64,000 bases of DNA from Gammaproteobacteria bacterium (GTDB lineage Bacteria > Pseudomonadota > Gammaproteobacteria > UBA4575): positions 314,799-378,798 of the forward strand of contig JANQOB010000006.1 of the NCBI GenBank assembly GCA_028279275.1, in the 5' to 3' direction. A program made the translations under genes and the position numbers. Positions 34,562-45,321 of this stretch are shown here, piece by piece. The notes below the pieces were generated by a model. The model was not told the DNA's origin. It was given only the letters and a program-made list of their open reading frames with translations, and made no database searches. The number at the start of each line of letters is the position of its first letter. Within the stretch, counting starts at the first letter, position 1.

Positions 34562-34963
34562 CTATATACGTGCGTCCTCAGGGATAGAATTCCAGGCTTC
34601 TTGGATCTCGCGCAGCAAATCCATTACCTCATTAGTGATTTTTTTATCATCATCTGCATTCGCCACAACAAGACGTCTTTGCATATAGTCGTATAAATCG
34701 TCTAAATTTTGTGCAATTTCACCGCCTTCTACAATATTTAGACTACTTCTTAATCCATCCAATATTGCGATAGCCTTCGAAATTCTAATTGCTTTTTCTT
34801 GCTTCTGATTTCGCTCAATATAGCCATTTGCAGCTAACAAATGATCAATAGCACCTTTGAATAGTAAGTTTACAAGACCATGTGCATCGGATCGTTCAAC
34901 ACTTCCTAACACTCCGCTACTTCTATACTCATCAATAGCCAGTGCTGCTGCTGTCGTGTTCAT
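34562..34963 (-). CDS. fliS: Flagellin chaperone FliS
   Basis: 133 residues with FliS hallmarks: a Tyr-rich start (AIDEYRSSG), HGLVNLLFKGAIDHLLAA, KAIAILDGLRSSL and LYDYMQRRLVVAN. FliS binds the flagellin C-terminus and prevents early polymerisation. Between fliD (28 bases) and fliT (30 bases). Confidence 0.94.
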   Translation of the reverse strand: MNTTAAALAIDEYRSSGVLGSVERSDAHGLVNLLFKGAIDHLLAANGYIERNQKQEKAIRISKAIAILDGLRSSLNIVEGGEIAQNLDDLYDYMQRRLVVANADDDKKITNEVMDLLREIQEAWNSIPEDARI

Positions 34964-34991
34964 ATCTAGTTTCCTTTAGTGTTATAAGTTA

Positions 34992-36377
34992 TCAGTTATC
35001 TCTTCGATTCAATATATTATTTGTCGGCAGATTTGCGAGTTGTTGAGTTAAAAATGTACTGGTTGCATTCAATTGGCCGACCAAACCGTCAAGTGCAGCA
35101 TATTGTCTGCGTAGTCTTTGTTCAGTCAGTGCAACGCGGTCTTCAATACGCTCTATATCATCGTCAATTTGAGAGCGACTTTCGCTCAAACCATCTGTAC
35201 GCGCTTCAATGAGACCTCCAGTTTCCACATAGCTTGATAAAACTGTATCTAACGCTTGAGCAAAGCCATTTTCAGAATCTGTAAATAATTGCACAACACC
35301 GCTAAAGTCATCTGCAATAGCTTGATCAAATTTATCGCTATCTAAACTAAGTATTCCATCTCGATCAAACGTGATTCCAACATCAAATAAATATTGCAAG
35401 CTGCTTCCCGCAACATTAAGTCTATTTCCAATAACTTGTCTTACACGCGTTTCAATTCCAAGCAATAATGACTCGCCTTGTAAGGTAGATTCTCGTTGGG
35501 TGTTCAAACTGATGATTAAGTCGTTATAGGCTGTTACAAAAGCTTCAACAGCACTCTTACCTACTGAGCGATCTTCGCTGACAGATAATGCTGCGGTACC
35601 TATATCTTTCAAAGACAAAGTCACTCCCTCAATGACATCGGATATTTCATTTGATGAACGAGTGACATTAAAGCCATCTACAATGAATGTCGCGTCTTGC
35701 GCCACATCAACTTCTTGTAAATTCTCTGTGACTCCTGAAACGAATACTAAATTTGAAAGACCAGCAGCATCATTATCGTTACCATCACTATCCCCGGTAA
35801 CTGTCACACTTAATGCATTTGCTGTTCCGCTTTCATCAGCTGTTAATATTAAATGACTACCATCGTCTGCAGAAATAATAGATGCAGAGACACCTGAATT
35901 ATTCAAATTGTCATTAATAGCATTTCGAATACCTTCTAAGGTATTGTTATTATCGTCAATGCTGATTGAGAATGATTCTGCACCAACTGAAATATTTAGT
36001 TGCCCGTTACCGACAATACTTCCTCCACTGGCAAATGCAGAAGAGGCAAGTTTATTTTTTTGCGCTAGCGTTAATACTTCAATATCACTGGAAATAGGAA
36101 CAGAACCTTCACCTGCTTCTGCGGTGAGAACCTGATCATCACTTGATGTTACTGAGAAGGATCGAAATCCACTAGAAAGCTGTAATCCCGATATACTGGA
36201 TTGAAAATTTGCTACTGAATCCTGAACAAGCCCCAAGGCACTAATCTGAATGTCGATCTCAGCTTGTCGAGACTGCAGGAACTGAATAGGTCGGCGTTCA
36301 ACAGAGACTAATTGATTAACGATTGATTCGATATCAATACCTGAACCAATTCCTAACGATGTTATTGAACCTGCCAT
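34992..36377 (-). CDS. fliD: Filament cap protein FliD
   Basis: 461 residues: an N-terminal FliD_N domain (GIGSGIDIESIVNQLVSVE), the variable middle domain, FliD_C, and a C-terminal coiled coil ending in YAALDGLVGQLNATSTFL. It caps the filament and folds incoming flagellin. First gene of fliD-fliS-fliT, with a sigma-54 promoter directly upstream. Confidence 0.96.
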   Translation of the reverse strand: MAGSITSLGIGSGIDIESIVNQLVSVERRPIQFLQSRQAEIDIQISALGLVQDSVANFQSSISGLQLSSGFRSFSVTSSDDQVLTAEAGEGSVPISSDIEVLTLAQKNKLASSAFASGGSIVGNGQLNISVGAESFSISIDDNNNTLEGIRNAINDNLNNSGVSASIISADDGSHLILTADESGTANALSVTVTGDSDGNDNDAAGLSNLVFVSGVTENLQEVDVAQDATFIVDGFNVTRSSNEISDVIEGVTLSLKDIGTAALSVSEDRSVGKSAVEAFVTAYNDLIISLNTQRESTLQGESLLLGIETRVRQVIGNRLNVAGSSLQYLFDVGITFDRDGILSLDSDKFDQAIADDFSGVVQLFTDSENGFAQALDTVLSSYVETGGLIEARTDGLSESRSQIDDDIERIEDRVALTEQRLRRQYAALDGLVGQLNATSTFLTQQLANLPTNNILNRRDN

Positions 36378-36413
36378 ATTTGTTTAAATTTCATCAATCC
36401 TTGATGATAGTTA

Positions 36414-36430
36414 GGCAATTTTAATGCCAG
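36414..36430 (-). promoter_or_regulatory. Sigma-54 promoter of fliDST
   Basis: Minus-strand CTGGCATTAAAATTGCC has GG and GC ten bases apart and TTGC in the downstream half. It ends 37 bases before the fliD ATG, in the flaG-fliD gap. A CATCAA/TTGATG hairpin (36392-36406) overlaps the predicted start site. Confidence 0.7.
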
Positions 36431-36436
36431 TTTTAT

Positions 36437-36835
36437 TTAGCCCTGTGCAGCCAGTAATAATCCAACTTTTTCACCATCAGATGCAGTTGACTCACGGATT
36501 AAATTTGCCACTGCAAGGATTTCTTTTGCCGGAATTTGGCGTATTACTTCACCGGTTTGAGTATCAAAAACGGTGATAACTGATCGGCCACTCGCCTCAT
36601 CAACCGAAAAACTTAAATTCGTTTGAATTTTTTGTGCGAATTCATTTAAATCTTTAGCAGCTTCGCGCACAACTTCAATATTTTGTGCTGCCTGTTTTGC
36701 TAGCTCCTTAGCTTTTGCACGTTCTGCTTGAATGTTTTCAGAAGTAGTAGGCACTACTTGTGATGCCGAACCAGGCTGTCCGGATTGAAAATTATTTGTT
36801 GCTACAGAAGATAATTTAACTACTTGTGCAACCAT
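36437..36835 (-). CDS. flaG: FlaG-family filament-associated protein
   Basis: 132 residues. The C-terminal half matches FlaG (LSFSVDEASGRSVITVFDTQ and GEVIRQIPAKEIL). The N-terminal half is Ala/Lys/Glu-rich helix. FlaG affects filament length in polar flagellates. Lies between fliC and fliD, the usual place. Confidence 0.9.
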   Translation of the reverse strand: MVAQVVKLSSVATNNFQSGQPGSASQVVPTTSENIQAERAKAKELAKQAAQNIEVVREAAKDLNEFAQKIQTNLSFSVDEASGRSVITVFDTQTGEVIRQIPAKEILAVANLIRESTASDGEKVGLLLAAQG

Positions 36836-36922
36836 GCTAAATCTCCTATCAATACCTTCGGGCTATGCATCCAGAATGAAAAGAAACATTCCAGACGCAT
36901 AATCACGAAAGTTAAGCTTTCA

Positions 36923-38272
36923 CTACTGAAGTAGTGACAATACGTTCTGAGGCAAAGAGTTTGCCTGTGCAACGATTGCAAGACCCGCCTGCTGCAGAAT
37001 CTGAGCACGAGTTAAGTTCGCAGTTTCTGCCGCAAAGTCAGCATCTTGAATACGTGAACGTGCAGCGGTTAAGTTCTCAACCGTAACTTGTAGATTTGAA
37101 ATAGTGGATTCAAATCGAGTTTGAACCGCACCTAGTTCAGATCGCAAAGTATTGATTTGGTCTAAAGCAAAATCAATGGTTAACAAAGCTGAAGTAGACG
37201 AGCTTTGTGTAAGCACGTCAGTACCATTTACAGTTTGATCAGCTTGAGACGCACCAAGAGCGGTTTGTCCTGTTTCAACTGCAAATGTACCCGTTGCAGT
37301 AAATGCAGTACCCACTTCACCGGCTAGAGTGATACCAGCACGGAAAGTCTCGGCTGCACCACCATTAAGGTTTGCACCGCCTACTGCTATTGCAGAACCA
37401 TCAGTATTAGCAAGTTGAATTGCTGCACCACTAACTGAAGCGGTTACACCAGTCTGTGCGCTTAGCGCATTAATGGTTGCTACGTCTGTAGCAGCAGTAC
37501 CTGTTAATGCAACTTGTACGCCATTAATGGTGCCTGATCCGGCAGCAACCGCAATATCACCTGTTTGAACAGTTGTATTAAGTTGTGCAGTTACACCACT
37601 TTGTGAAGTAACCTGGTTAATTGCATTCACAATTTGTGCTGTAGTATCACCTGCAGATAGACCAGATAGATCAACTGCAATACCTTGTATAACCAAGTTA
37701 TCAGCAGCGATCGATGCATCAATAGCAGTCTGATCAATTGAACCACTAGTAGACACACGTGCACCCAAGATTTCACCACGTGCATCAACACCATCAACAC
37801 TGATGGTTTGATTTTGGTTTGCACCTACTTGAAATACTAATGTGCTAGATGTTCCATCAAGAACATTCTGGCCGTTAAATTGTGTGCTGTTAGCAATACG
37901 ATTAATTTCAGCTACTAACTGCTGTACTTCGTTGTTCAATGCCTGACGATCTGAAGATGAGTTAGTATCATTTGCAGATTGAACCGCCAATTCGCGAACA
38001 CGCTGTAAAGCATTAGTTGCAGTTGATAATGCGCCTTCAGCCGTTTGTGCAAATGAAATACCGTCATTTGAATTTCGAATGGCTTGGTTAAGCCCTCGAA
38101 TCTGTGCAGTAAATCTTTCGGCAATTGCTAGGCCTGCGGCGTCGTCCTTTGCGCTGTTTACTCGCAAACCTGAAGACAAACGCTGCAATGAGGTCTGTAA
38201 AGATCCCTGCGTTGTATTTAGGTTTCGCTGAGCATTCAACGAGAACAGGTTAGTATTAATAATTTGAGGCAT
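36923..38272 (-). CDS. fliC: Flagellin
   Basis: 449 residues. N-terminal D0/D1 ([39 protein letters not shown]) and C-terminal D1/D0 ([20 protein letters not shown], ending LSLLQ) are fully conserved. The middle (about 165-345) is variable, Ala/Gly/Thr-rich, with a flagellin-IN type repeat ([12 protein letters not shown]). No cysteine was noticed. It is the only flagellin gene in the window. A sigma-28 promoter lies 101-127 bases upstream. Confidence 0.97.
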   Translation of the reverse strand: MPQIINTNLFSLNAQRNLNTTQGSLQTSLQRLSSGLRVNSAKDDAAGLAIAERFTAQIRGLNQAIRNSNDGISFAQTAEGALSTATNALQRVRELAVQSANDTNSSSDRQALNNEVQQLVAEINRIANSTQFNGQNVLDGTSSTLVFQVGANQNQTISVDGVDARGEILGARVSTSGSIDQTAIDASIAADNLVIQGIAVDLSGLSAGDTTAQIVNAINQVTSQSGVTAQLNTTVQTGDIAVAAGSGTINGVQVALTGTAATDVATINALSAQTGVTASVSGAAIQLANTDGSAIAVGGANLNGGAAETFRAGITLAGEVGTAFTATGTFAVETGQTALGASQADQTVNGTDVLTQSSSTSALLTIDFALDQINTLRSELGAVQTRFESTISNLQVTVENLTAARSRIQDADFAAETANLTRAQILQQAGLAIVAQANSLPQNVLSLLQ

Positions 38273-38372
38273 TTTACTTACTCCTTAGTAGTAATCCATC
38301 CTTAAAAGTCTGAAATCTCAAATGAGACTTCGACACCGCAAAGAACCAAGCCTCTACGTTGTCCTGCTATGC

Positions 38373-38399
38373 TTATCGGCGTTAATTTAGATTACTTTA
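38373..38399 (-). promoter_or_regulatory. Sigma-28 promoter of fliC
   Basis: Minus strand: TAAAGTAA (38399-38392), 11-base spacer, GCCGATAA (38380-38373). The -10 box is consensus and the -35 box matches six of eight positions of TAAAGTTT. The flagellin leader would be about 95 bases. Confidence 0.88.
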
Positions 38400-38521
38400 A
38401 GGCTTTATTAAAAAATATCTAAGAAATTCAAATAACTACACATGGCAGCAGGTCTGAATTCTTTAATGGTGAAATTAATAGAAAGCAGATTTACCCGATG
38501 AAGGGTCAAACTGAAAGAAAA

Positions 38522-39724
38522 TTAAAGTAAGTTAAATAAACTTTGACCACGAACTTGCGCAAACGCACCTTGAATGGCTTGCAATGTAGTTTGTTGTAAT
38601 TGCAATTGTGTAATCGCTTGAGCAAAATCTAAGTCTTCAATTTGTGAGCGCGTGGCTTGTAGCTCAATTTTTGCCCCTTCGTTTTCAATATTTGCGCTAT
38701 CAATTGAATTTTGTCGTGTACCGATAAACGTTCGTGTATTCAAGACATTCTGTAATGCCTGATCGACATCGCTGATTGTGCGATCTAATGCTTGTGTTAG
38801 TTGCGCTTGGTCGGCTGGATTAGCAGGATCAATATCTAAAGCATTAATAAAGGTTTGCAAAGTTGTAAATACATCTTGTCTACGACTTGCATCCACCAAA
38901 AACTCATCGCCCGTTTGTGGGCTTCCCGATATCGCTACCTCAACACCATTAAAGTTAATAGCTTGATCCGGAACATACGTCTGGCCTGCCAAAATAGCCG
39001 TTGCGGTAGTATTGTTTACCACGTCAAAAGTTGTAGGAGAGGTGAAAATAATACTGAAATCATTTGCCTGAAAAGCAGCATTATCTACAACCGATCCAAC
39101 TGTTATGACGCCATCACCTGTATTAGTGTTATTAGATGAAGTTACAAATCTCCCATTTCCATTTTTTATATTTACAAAAATGTCATAACCGGATTCTGAT
39201 GCAACGATGCTGCGATTACCTGAAATTTTTAAGGTAAGTTGATTTTGATCCCCGTTATAGGCTACGCCTGTCGCAGTTTGTGTAAAAGGTTCTGTACGAT
39301 TTTTAGAGCCGGCAAATAAATAATTACCATTACCATCGCGAGCGTTCGCATAATCAAGTAATTCTTGTAGTCGCTCCTCTACTTCGGCTTTAATTATTGC
39401 GCGTGTGTCAGCAGTCTGACTTCCACTATTTGCTTGTAACGCCAGTTCGCGCACTCTTTGAAGCGTATTGTTCACACTCGACAATGTTGCATCTTCCAAA
39501 CCTAAGCGCTGATCAGCAAAAATACTATTGCGTTGAAATTGATCAATACTTCCAATTGCTTGATTTAAATCGATGATACGTGCCGTTTCGGCAGGACCAT
39601 CAGATGGTTTATTAATACGTTTACCAGTACCAATCTGATTCTGAATTTGAGATATTTCAAACTGTTTTTGCGCGATATCTACCGCTGTTTTCTGAAACAA
39701 ATAGGCTGTAGTTATTCTAGTCAT
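38522..39724 (-). CDS. flgL: Hook-filament junction protein FlgL
   Basis: 400 residues, flagellin-like ends (QIGTGKRINKPSDGPAETARI; C-terminal DLDFAQAITQLQLQQTTLQA). The central domain has a module (SPTTFDVVNN, INFNGVEVAISG, TGDEFLV) that also occurs in the neighbouring FlgK. It starts 10 bases after flgK. Followed by the fliC promoter region; only a short ACCC/GGGT hairpin is visible as a possible terminator. Confidence 0.94.
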   Translation of the reverse strand: MTRITTAYLFQKTAVDIAQKQFEISQIQNQIGTGKRINKPSDGPAETARIIDLNQAIGSIDQFQRNSIFADQRLGLEDATLSSVNNTLQRVRELALQANSGSQTADTRAIIKAEVEERLQELLDYANARDGNGNYLFAGSKNRTEPFTQTATGVAYNGDQNQLTLKISGNRSIVASESGYDIFVNIKNGNGRFVTSSNNTNTGDGVITVGSVVDNAAFQANDFSIIFTSPTTFDVVNNTTATAILAGQTYVPDQAINFNGVEVAISGSPQTGDEFLVDASRRQDVFTTLQTFINALDIDPANPADQAQLTQALDRTISDVDQALQNVLNTRTFIGTRQNSIDSANIENEGAKIELQATRSQIEDLDFAQAITQLQLQQTTLQAIQGAFAQVRGQSLFNLL

Positions 39725-39734
39725 AATGTTTTTA

Positions 39735-41636
39735 CTATCTGATTGCTGCTAAGAACGTGTCGAACAATCTATTTGAGGTGGAAATCACTTGTGCTGCGGC
39801 TTGATAGGCTTGCTGATATCTCAGCAAATCAACTGCTTCTTCATCAAGATTTACACCTGATACATTATCACGCGCTTGTACCGCATCTTCGTATAAAGCT
39901 TGTTGAGTTTGGCTGCTGATACTGGTTTGACGACTCACCGTTCCAATTTGACTCACTAATGAACCATAACCTTCTTGTAATGTTGCCGTTCCACCAACAG
40001 TCTGAGAAGTTTGCAATCCAAGCAACGCCACTACATTAGCGTTATCTCCTACACCTCCAGAATTACGTTCAATAGTGAACACATCTCCGGCTTCCGGTTG
40101 ATTTTGGATTTGAACTCGAAGGCCATTAAAATCAATATTTGCATTATTAGTGTAGGTAACTCCAGCAGCAATTACGGTAGCATCCGTAACATTAAAAATA
40201 TCGAAAGTGGTTGGAGGTGTATTAAATCGAATTTCTACAGTGTCAAATAAATCAGGATTATTGATATCCAAGATTTGTGGGTTTCCAACTACCGCATCAC
40301 CTAAATTTGCCGTACTTTCAAGGCTACGCACGGGTGAAGCCGCTGCAATTTGACTGGTATTGTTGAGCAACACACTAATACCCGATGCGCCGTTAATTGT
40401 TGGCTGTACCAAGAAGCGATCGCCCACGGCAGCCGCACCTACAATATCAACTTGAATACCATCAATATTTAATGGTCCCGCGGCACCACTTACATTTATA
40501 CCATCACTTAATCTAGTTAGTGTGTAATTCGCACCATCATAACTCAATTCATAATCTGAACTGCTTAACTGAGTAACATCAGTAATACTTGTCGTTACAG
40601 TTGCAGCTCCAGTGTTATTTTGGTTTGCTGTAGTTTCGGGACCAGCGATAGAAAAAAACTGTCCGCCTAATGCACCATTAGTATCTAATCCTGACTGATG
40701 TTGAGTATTAAATTGATCCGCTAAGACTAATGCTAATCGTCCGGTTTGATTTCGAATTTCACTTAATTGTTCAGATCTAAAGTCTAACAATCCGCTTACA
40801 CTACCACCTGTAATCTTATCCGTTATATCAAATGAACTTGAACCAACTTGAATTCCTACTCTTAATTCGCCCGGATTTGCCGGATCATTTGTAGTCAGGA
40901 GCTGTCTTGATACGCTTCCGATTACAATAGATTCTCCACCGCCGATGAAAACATTAACCGAACCATCACTTAGTTCTACAGTATTCACAGCAACACGCTC
41001 AGATAAACGACCTAGCAACACATTCCTTTGATCTACCAAATCATTTGGTAAACTCTCACCCGACGATGAAGCCGCTTTAGCCTCAACAATTGATCTATTT
41101 AAATCAGCGATTCCACTCGTAATGCTATTGATATCATTTATATCACCTCTTAATCGCGTATTGATTTCTTGATTAATACTGCTGTAGCTATCATCCAAAT
41201 CTCTGAAACGTGCCACCAAGGTTTCCGAATTACTTAGCACTACTTGTCGAGCAGGTATAGATGCAGGATTGTTACTGAGATCTTGCAAACTATTAAAAAA
41301 GTTCTGTAATGCGGTATCTAAACCACTTTGAGATCCTGAAACCAAGTTTTCTACACGTTGTATAAGACTTAAATAGGAATCTAATCGAGCCACATCGCCA
41401 GCACTTGACTGTACACGCGCATTAAGAAACTGATCTTCAATGCGTTGCACATTCGAAACTCTGGAACCACTACCAAAAAATCCATCACCAAATGCTTGTG
41501 AAGGTCGTGTGACAATATCTACACGTTGACGCGTATACCCCTCAGTACCTGCATTGGCTACATTATTCGCTGTAGTTGCAATCGCACGTTGAAATACCTG
41601 CAATCCTGTTATTGCTATTCTTGATGGATCTGTCAC
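39735..41636 (-). CDS. flgK: Hook-filament junction protein FlgK
   Basis: 633 residues. N-terminus: ALTGLQVFQRAIATTANNVANAGTEGYTRQ-type rod/hook signature; C-terminus: SGVNLDEEAVDLLRYQQAYQAAAQVI. The central region holds repeated modules ending in GD.F (around residues 390 and 500-520), one nearly matching the module in FlgL. First of the two junction proteins exported after the hook. 17 bases after flgJ. Confidence 0.95.
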   Translation of the reverse strand: MTDPSRIAITGLQVFQRAIATTANNVANAGTEGYTRQRVDIVTRPSQAFGDGFFGSGSRVSNVQRIEDQFLNARVQSSAGDVARLDSYLSLIQRVENLVSGSQSGLDTALQNFFNSLQDLSNNPASIPARQVVLSNSETLVARFRDLDDSYSSINQEINTRLRGDINDINSITSGIADLNRSIVEAKAASSSGESLPNDLVDQRNVLLGRLSERVAVNTVELSDGSVNVFIGGGESIVIGSVSRQLLTTNDPANPGELRVGIQVGSSSFDITDKITGGSVSGLLDFRSEQLSEIRNQTGRLALVLADQFNTQHQSGLDTNGALGGQFFSIAGPETTANQNNTGAATVTTSITDVTQLSSSDYELSYDGANYTLTRLSDGINVSGAAGPLNIDGIQVDIVGAAAVGDRFLVQPTINGASGISVLLNNTSQIAAASPVRSLESTANLGDAVVGNPQILDINNPDLFDTVEIRFNTPPTTFDIFNVTDATVIAAGVTYTNNANIDFNGLRVQIQNQPEAGDVFTIERNSGGVGDNANVVALLGLQTSQTVGGTATLQEGYGSLVSQIGTVSRQTSISSQTQQALYEDAVQARDNVSGVNLDEEAVDLLRYQQAYQAAAQVISTSNRLFDTFLAAIR

Positions 41637-41653
41637 GTTACCATCCCTTAGCC

Positions 41654-42706
41654 TTAATGAGTGTTCTTAGTTTCAACATTCGAAACCAGTTTTTCTGTTG
41701 TTTCTGTTTCATGCAATGAATAAATAGCATTCTTCAAAATGCTTCCATTCAATATAGAATGGACTTTTTTTGCATAGTTTGGGTCTGTTGCATAACCTGC
41801 TTTTTGTAATTCCGCTACAAAAGCATTGCTATCATTTCCCTGCTTAATAGCATCCTGATAGCGTGGATTTGTTAACAAGAATTCAACAAAATCATTAAAT
41901 GAATCCGCAGGTGATTGATAAGCTCTAAAATTATCTTTAATCATAATCATTTTTTCGCCATCAAATTCTTGGGTCATATTCGTTACTGTCTGACCTTGCC
42001 AATTATTTGCTTTAATCCCAAAATAATTAAAGGAATCTTGGCCAGAATTTGCTTTAGGCACATGCACACCCCAGCCTGTTTCTAAAGCCGCTATAGCTAC
42101 TAATACATCGGCAGATGTCTTCAATTTTGAAGCAGCTTGTTTTGCATACGGATAAACTTGTTGAACAAACTGTTCTGGTGTAGAAAAATCGGATTGACGT
42201 AAAATTTTAGTATTTTCTGATATTTTTTTAGTAACTAGTTGTTTTAAATTGGTTTTAACAGGGTCAATACCATCTGGTGCAGACGTTGCGACGGAAGCCA
42301 CTACTGTCGCATCGGAAGATTCATTGGTTCTACCAATAGCTGCAAAAGAACTACGTTTGAAAAGCGCATCGCTGCCCAAACTATTAGTTGGCAGGGGCGT
42401 TTCATTATTATCAGCAAATTGTCTTCGTAGTAATTTTGCTACCGCAAAAGTCTCTTTAGAAGCTAAATTTCCAGCAAGTTGCTGATCATGCCAATCACGG
42501 TAAAAGTTAGATTTATCACTATCGAACAAGCCTGTTGATAGTGATGCGCTACGCATACTTTTCAGCATGGATTGAATAAAAAAAGCTTCAAACTTTTGTA
42601 CTGCCTCTACTAAAGATGAAGAATTTGTCAACCCTGTCAAAGTATTCAATTGACTTGGTTGCAGTAAACCACTGAACGCTTTAGCCACATTTACGTGCGA
42701 TTCCAT
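41654..42706 (-). CDS. flgJ: FlgJ, rod scaffold with muramidase domain
   Basis: 350 residues, two-domain type. Residues about 30-110 are the rod-binding domain (QKFEAFFIQSMLKSMR). Residues about 185-335 form a glucosaminidase/muramidase domain with the catalytic Glu in IAALETGWGVH and YFGIKANNW. It opens the peptidoglycan for the rod. The linker between domains is Ser/Thr/Val-rich. Follows flgI after 16 bases. Confidence 0.95.
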   Translation of the reverse strand: MESHVNVAKAFSGLLQPSQLNTLTGLTNSSSLVEAVQKFEAFFIQSMLKSMRSASLSTGLFDSDKSNFYRDWHDQQLAGNLASKETFAVAKLLRRQFADNNETPLPTNSLGSDALFKRSSFAAIGRTNESSDATVVASVATSAPDGIDPVKTNLKQLVTKKISENTKILRQSDFSTPEQFVQQVYPYAKQAASKLKTSADVLVAIAALETGWGVHVPKANSGQDSFNYFGIKANNWQGQTVTNMTQEFDGEKMIMIKDNFRAYQSPADSFNDFVEFLLTNPRYQDAIKQGNDSNAFVAELQKAGYATDPNYAKKVHSILNGSILKNAIYSLHETETTEKLVSNVETKNTH

Positions 42707-42722
42707 TGCACCGATCTTTTAG

Positions 42723-43835
42723 TTAGATAATGACAAGCTCAGCACGTAAAGCCCCCGCTTGCTTTAGTGCTTCTAATATTGCAACCAAATCTCCCGGAGC
42801 TGCACCGACTTGATTAACCGCGTTAACTATTTCATTAAGCGTAATACCAGGTGAAAATACAAACATTCGGTTTGATTGCTGTTCAACTTCAATATTTGTT
42901 CGATCCACAACAACTGTTTCACCTAATGAAAGCTCATTAGGCTGACTGACTATTGGGTCTGAAGTAATCGTAACTGCAAGACTGCCATGCGTTACCGCAG
43001 CAGGTGTAACGCTAACGTTGGAACCTATTACTACTGTACCTGTTCTAGAATTGACAATAACTTTTGCAGGTGCCTCACCTGGAGTTAATTCAATATTCTC
43101 AATATCTGCTACAAATGCAACTTTTGATACTTGATCAAGAGGTGCATTAACTTTTACTGTTACAGCATCAATTGCTTGCGCAAGATTTTGCTTAAAATGT
43201 TTGTTAATTTGGTTTTGTACACGTCGCGCAGTGGTAAAATCTGCAGCATGTAAATTCAAGTATAGCTCATCACTCGAAACAAATGGGGATGGTACGGTTC
43301 GTTCTACTGTTGCGCCGTTTGGTATTCGACCGGCACTTGGAATATTGATACTGATACTTGAACCATCGCTTCCTTGCACACCTAAGCCCCCTACTACAAG
43401 ATTACCCTGTGCAATGGCATACACTTGGCCATCAATACCACGTAAAGGAGTAATTAATAAACTTCCACCACGTAAACTCTTAGCATTACCTAATGAGGAA
43501 ACCGTGATATCTATAGTTTGTCCGGGCTTAGCAAAAGGTGATAATTCAGCGTGAACCGTAACAGCAGCCACATTTTTTAGCTGTGGATTAATATCAGGCG
43601 GAATAGTTACGCCATATTGTTTTAAAAAACTTTTTAAACTTTGAATTGTAAACGGAGTTTGTGAAGTTTGGTCACCCGTGCCATCTAACCCAACTACCAA
43701 TCCATAACCCAATAATTGATTACTTCGTACGCCCGCAAAAGATGAAATATCTTTAATTCTCTCAGCATTTACATTGCCAGAAATTATTAGCAACGCCATT
43801 GTTATATATAAAACTATTATTTTATTAATTTTCAT
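42723..43835 (-). CDS. flgI: P-ring protein FlgI
   Basis: 370 residues from the ATG at 43835, which gives a clean signal peptide ([20 protein letters not shown], cleavage after NVNA). An upstream in-frame ATG at 43853 would overlap flgH by 13 bases and spoil the signal charge. Conserved FlgI motifs: [20 protein letters not shown] and the C-terminal [14 protein letters not shown]. Forms the periplasmic P ring. Confidence 0.95.
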   Translation of the reverse strand: MKINKIIVLYITMALLIISGNVNAERIKDISSFAGVRSNQLLGYGLVVGLDGTGDQTSQTPFTIQSLKSFLKQYGVTIPPDINPQLKNVAAVTVHAELSPFAKPGQTIDITVSSLGNAKSLRGGSLLITPLRGIDGQVYAIAQGNLVVGGLGVQGSDGSSISINIPSAGRIPNGATVERTVPSPFVSSDELYLNLHAADFTTARRVQNQINKHFKQNLAQAIDAVTVKVNAPLDQVSKVAFVADIENIELTPGEAPAKVIVNSRTGTVVIGSNVSVTPAAVTHGSLAVTITSDPIVSQPNELSLGETVVVDRTNIEVEQQSNRMFVFSPGITLNEIVNAVNQVGAAPGDLVAILEALKQAGALRAELVII

Positions 43836-43840
43836 AATGA

Positions 43841-44503
43841 TTAATAAGGCCATATTGCGCTGTAGAAAAATCTAGTTAGCCAACCTGCTTTACTACTATC
43901 ACTCACTATGCCTTTTCCTTTATAAGTAATTTGTGCATTAGCCACTTGGTTAGAAAGTACAGTGTTATCGGTCGTCACATCTGTAGGCCGAACGATTCCA
44001 GACACTCTTACTATTTCACTGCCTTCATTAAGCTCAATTAATTTTTCCCCCATGACTAATAAATTACCATTTGGGTAAACTTTATGAACCATTACAGTGA
44101 TATTGCCTTCAATACTATTCTCCTGAGTAGTTTCACCTTCGCCTTCAAACTCTCGAGTTGAATCAATATCATTTACAATTTCATTTAAACGATTATCTTT
44201 GCCAAATAATGTAGGGTTTGGTAGATCAATCGAAGAATCTTTATCTGCTTCAGTGCTTGCAGATTTCGAAGCATTAATACTTTCTTCTAAGACAATTGTG
44301 ATCAAATCACCTACTCTTCTTGCTTTTACATCCTCAAACAAAAATAAGTTATAAGAGGGATCATAAATAGCACCATCTACTGTCTCTTTTGCCTCAGGTA
44401 TTACTGCCTCACTAGGCGCATAATCGGGGTCTTTAAGACTACCAACTGTGGAACATGCAGTAGCAAACAAGCAAAAAATAAGAATCGTAAAATTACATTT
44501 CAT
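43841..44503 (-). CDS. flgH: L-ring lipoprotein FlgH
   Basis: 220 residues with a lipoprotein signal and lipobox ending at Cys17 (FATAC). The conserved blocks [18 protein letters not shown] and [17 protein letters not shown] are present. Forms the outer-membrane L ring. 7 bases after flgG. Confidence 0.95.
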   Translation of the reverse strand: MKCNFTILIFCLFATACSTVGSLKDPDYAPSEAVIPEAKETVDGAIYDPSYNLFLFEDVKARRVGDLITIVLEESINASKSASTEADKDSSIDLPNPTLFGKDNRLNEIVNDIDSTREFEGEGETTQENSIEGNITVMVHKVYPNGNLLVMGEKLIELNEGSEIVRVSGIVRPTDVTTDNTVLSNQVANAQITYKGKGIVSDSSKAGWLTRFFYSAIWPY

Positions 44504-44510
44504 AATTTAA

Positions 44511-45296
44511 TTAAAGCGTGTTATTTGCAAATTCAATCATGCTGCTGATCGTTTCAATTGCGCGTGAATTTACCTCGTACACACGTTGTGTTTCGATCAT
44601 ATTAATCAAATCTTCAACAATATTTACATTTGAAGTTTCTAAAGAACCTTGTTCCAAAGTCCCTACGCCATTTTGACCAGGTGTACTTACTTGTGGTGTT
44701 CCTGATGCAGCCGTTTCAAATAACAAGTTGCCACCACGCGCTTGCAATCCTGTTGGATTTACAAAATCGGCTAATTGTATGTTGCCAACTTGTGTGGGCG
44801 TCGCACTTCCACTTGTTTGAGCAGATACGGTTCCATCTGCACCAACAGTGATGTTAATAACATTTGGTGGAATCGTTATGGATGGCTGTAATACATACCC
44901 GCTCGAGTTAACAATTTGACCAGTTGAATCTAGAGTAAATGTGCCATCGCGCGTGTAACCTATCGTTCCATCAGGTTGCAAAATTTGAAAAAACCCATTG
45001 CCTTGAATAGCAAGGTCTAAGGCACCTTCTGTTCTTGTGAGATTACCTTGCGTGAATAATTTTTCAGTCGCTACTAGACGAACACCTGTTCCAACTTGTA
45101 AACCAGTTGGAAATTGAGTGTCTTGCGAGGATTGCGCACCCGGTTGACGTACTGTTTGATAGATCAAATCTTCAAATACAGCGCGATCACGTTTAAAACC
45201 TGTAGTGTTTGCGTTCGCCAGGTTGTTTGCGATAACAGCAATACGTGTTTGTTGTGTATCAAGACCTGTTTTTGCATTCCAAAGTGCTGTAGACAT
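44511..45296 (-). CDS. flgG: Distal rod protein FlgG
   Basis: 261 residues, the standard length. N-terminal rod signature (TRIAVIANNLANANTTGFKR), the FlgG-specific long segment (TVRQPGAQSSQDTQFPTGLQ) and C-terminal LETSNVNIVEDLINMIETQR. Main component of the distal rod. Order flgF-flgG-flgH is canonical. Confidence 0.96.
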   Translation of the reverse strand: MSTALWNAKTGLDTQQTRIAVIANNLANANTTGFKRDRAVFEDLIYQTVRQPGAQSSQDTQFPTGLQVGTGVRLVATEKLFTQGNLTRTEGALDLAIQGNGFFQILQPDGTIGYTRDGTFTLDSTGQIVNSSGYVLQPSITIPPNVINITVGADGTVSAQTSGSATPTQVGNIQLADFVNPTGLQARGGNLLFETAASGTPQVSTPGQNGVGTLEQGSLETSNVNIVEDLINMIETQRVYEVNSRAIETISSMIEFANNTL

Positions 45297-45321
45297 ATTA
45301 ATTCCTTACTACTATTTTTTC

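Noticed and set aside
36840..36922. Hairpin in the fliC-flaG gap as a fliC terminator
   Set aside because: Only GAATG/CATTC pairs cleanly; the outer arms do not match, and no T run follows.
43201..43554. Plus-strand 117-codon open frame
   Set aside because: Antisense to flgI with no recognisable protein features.
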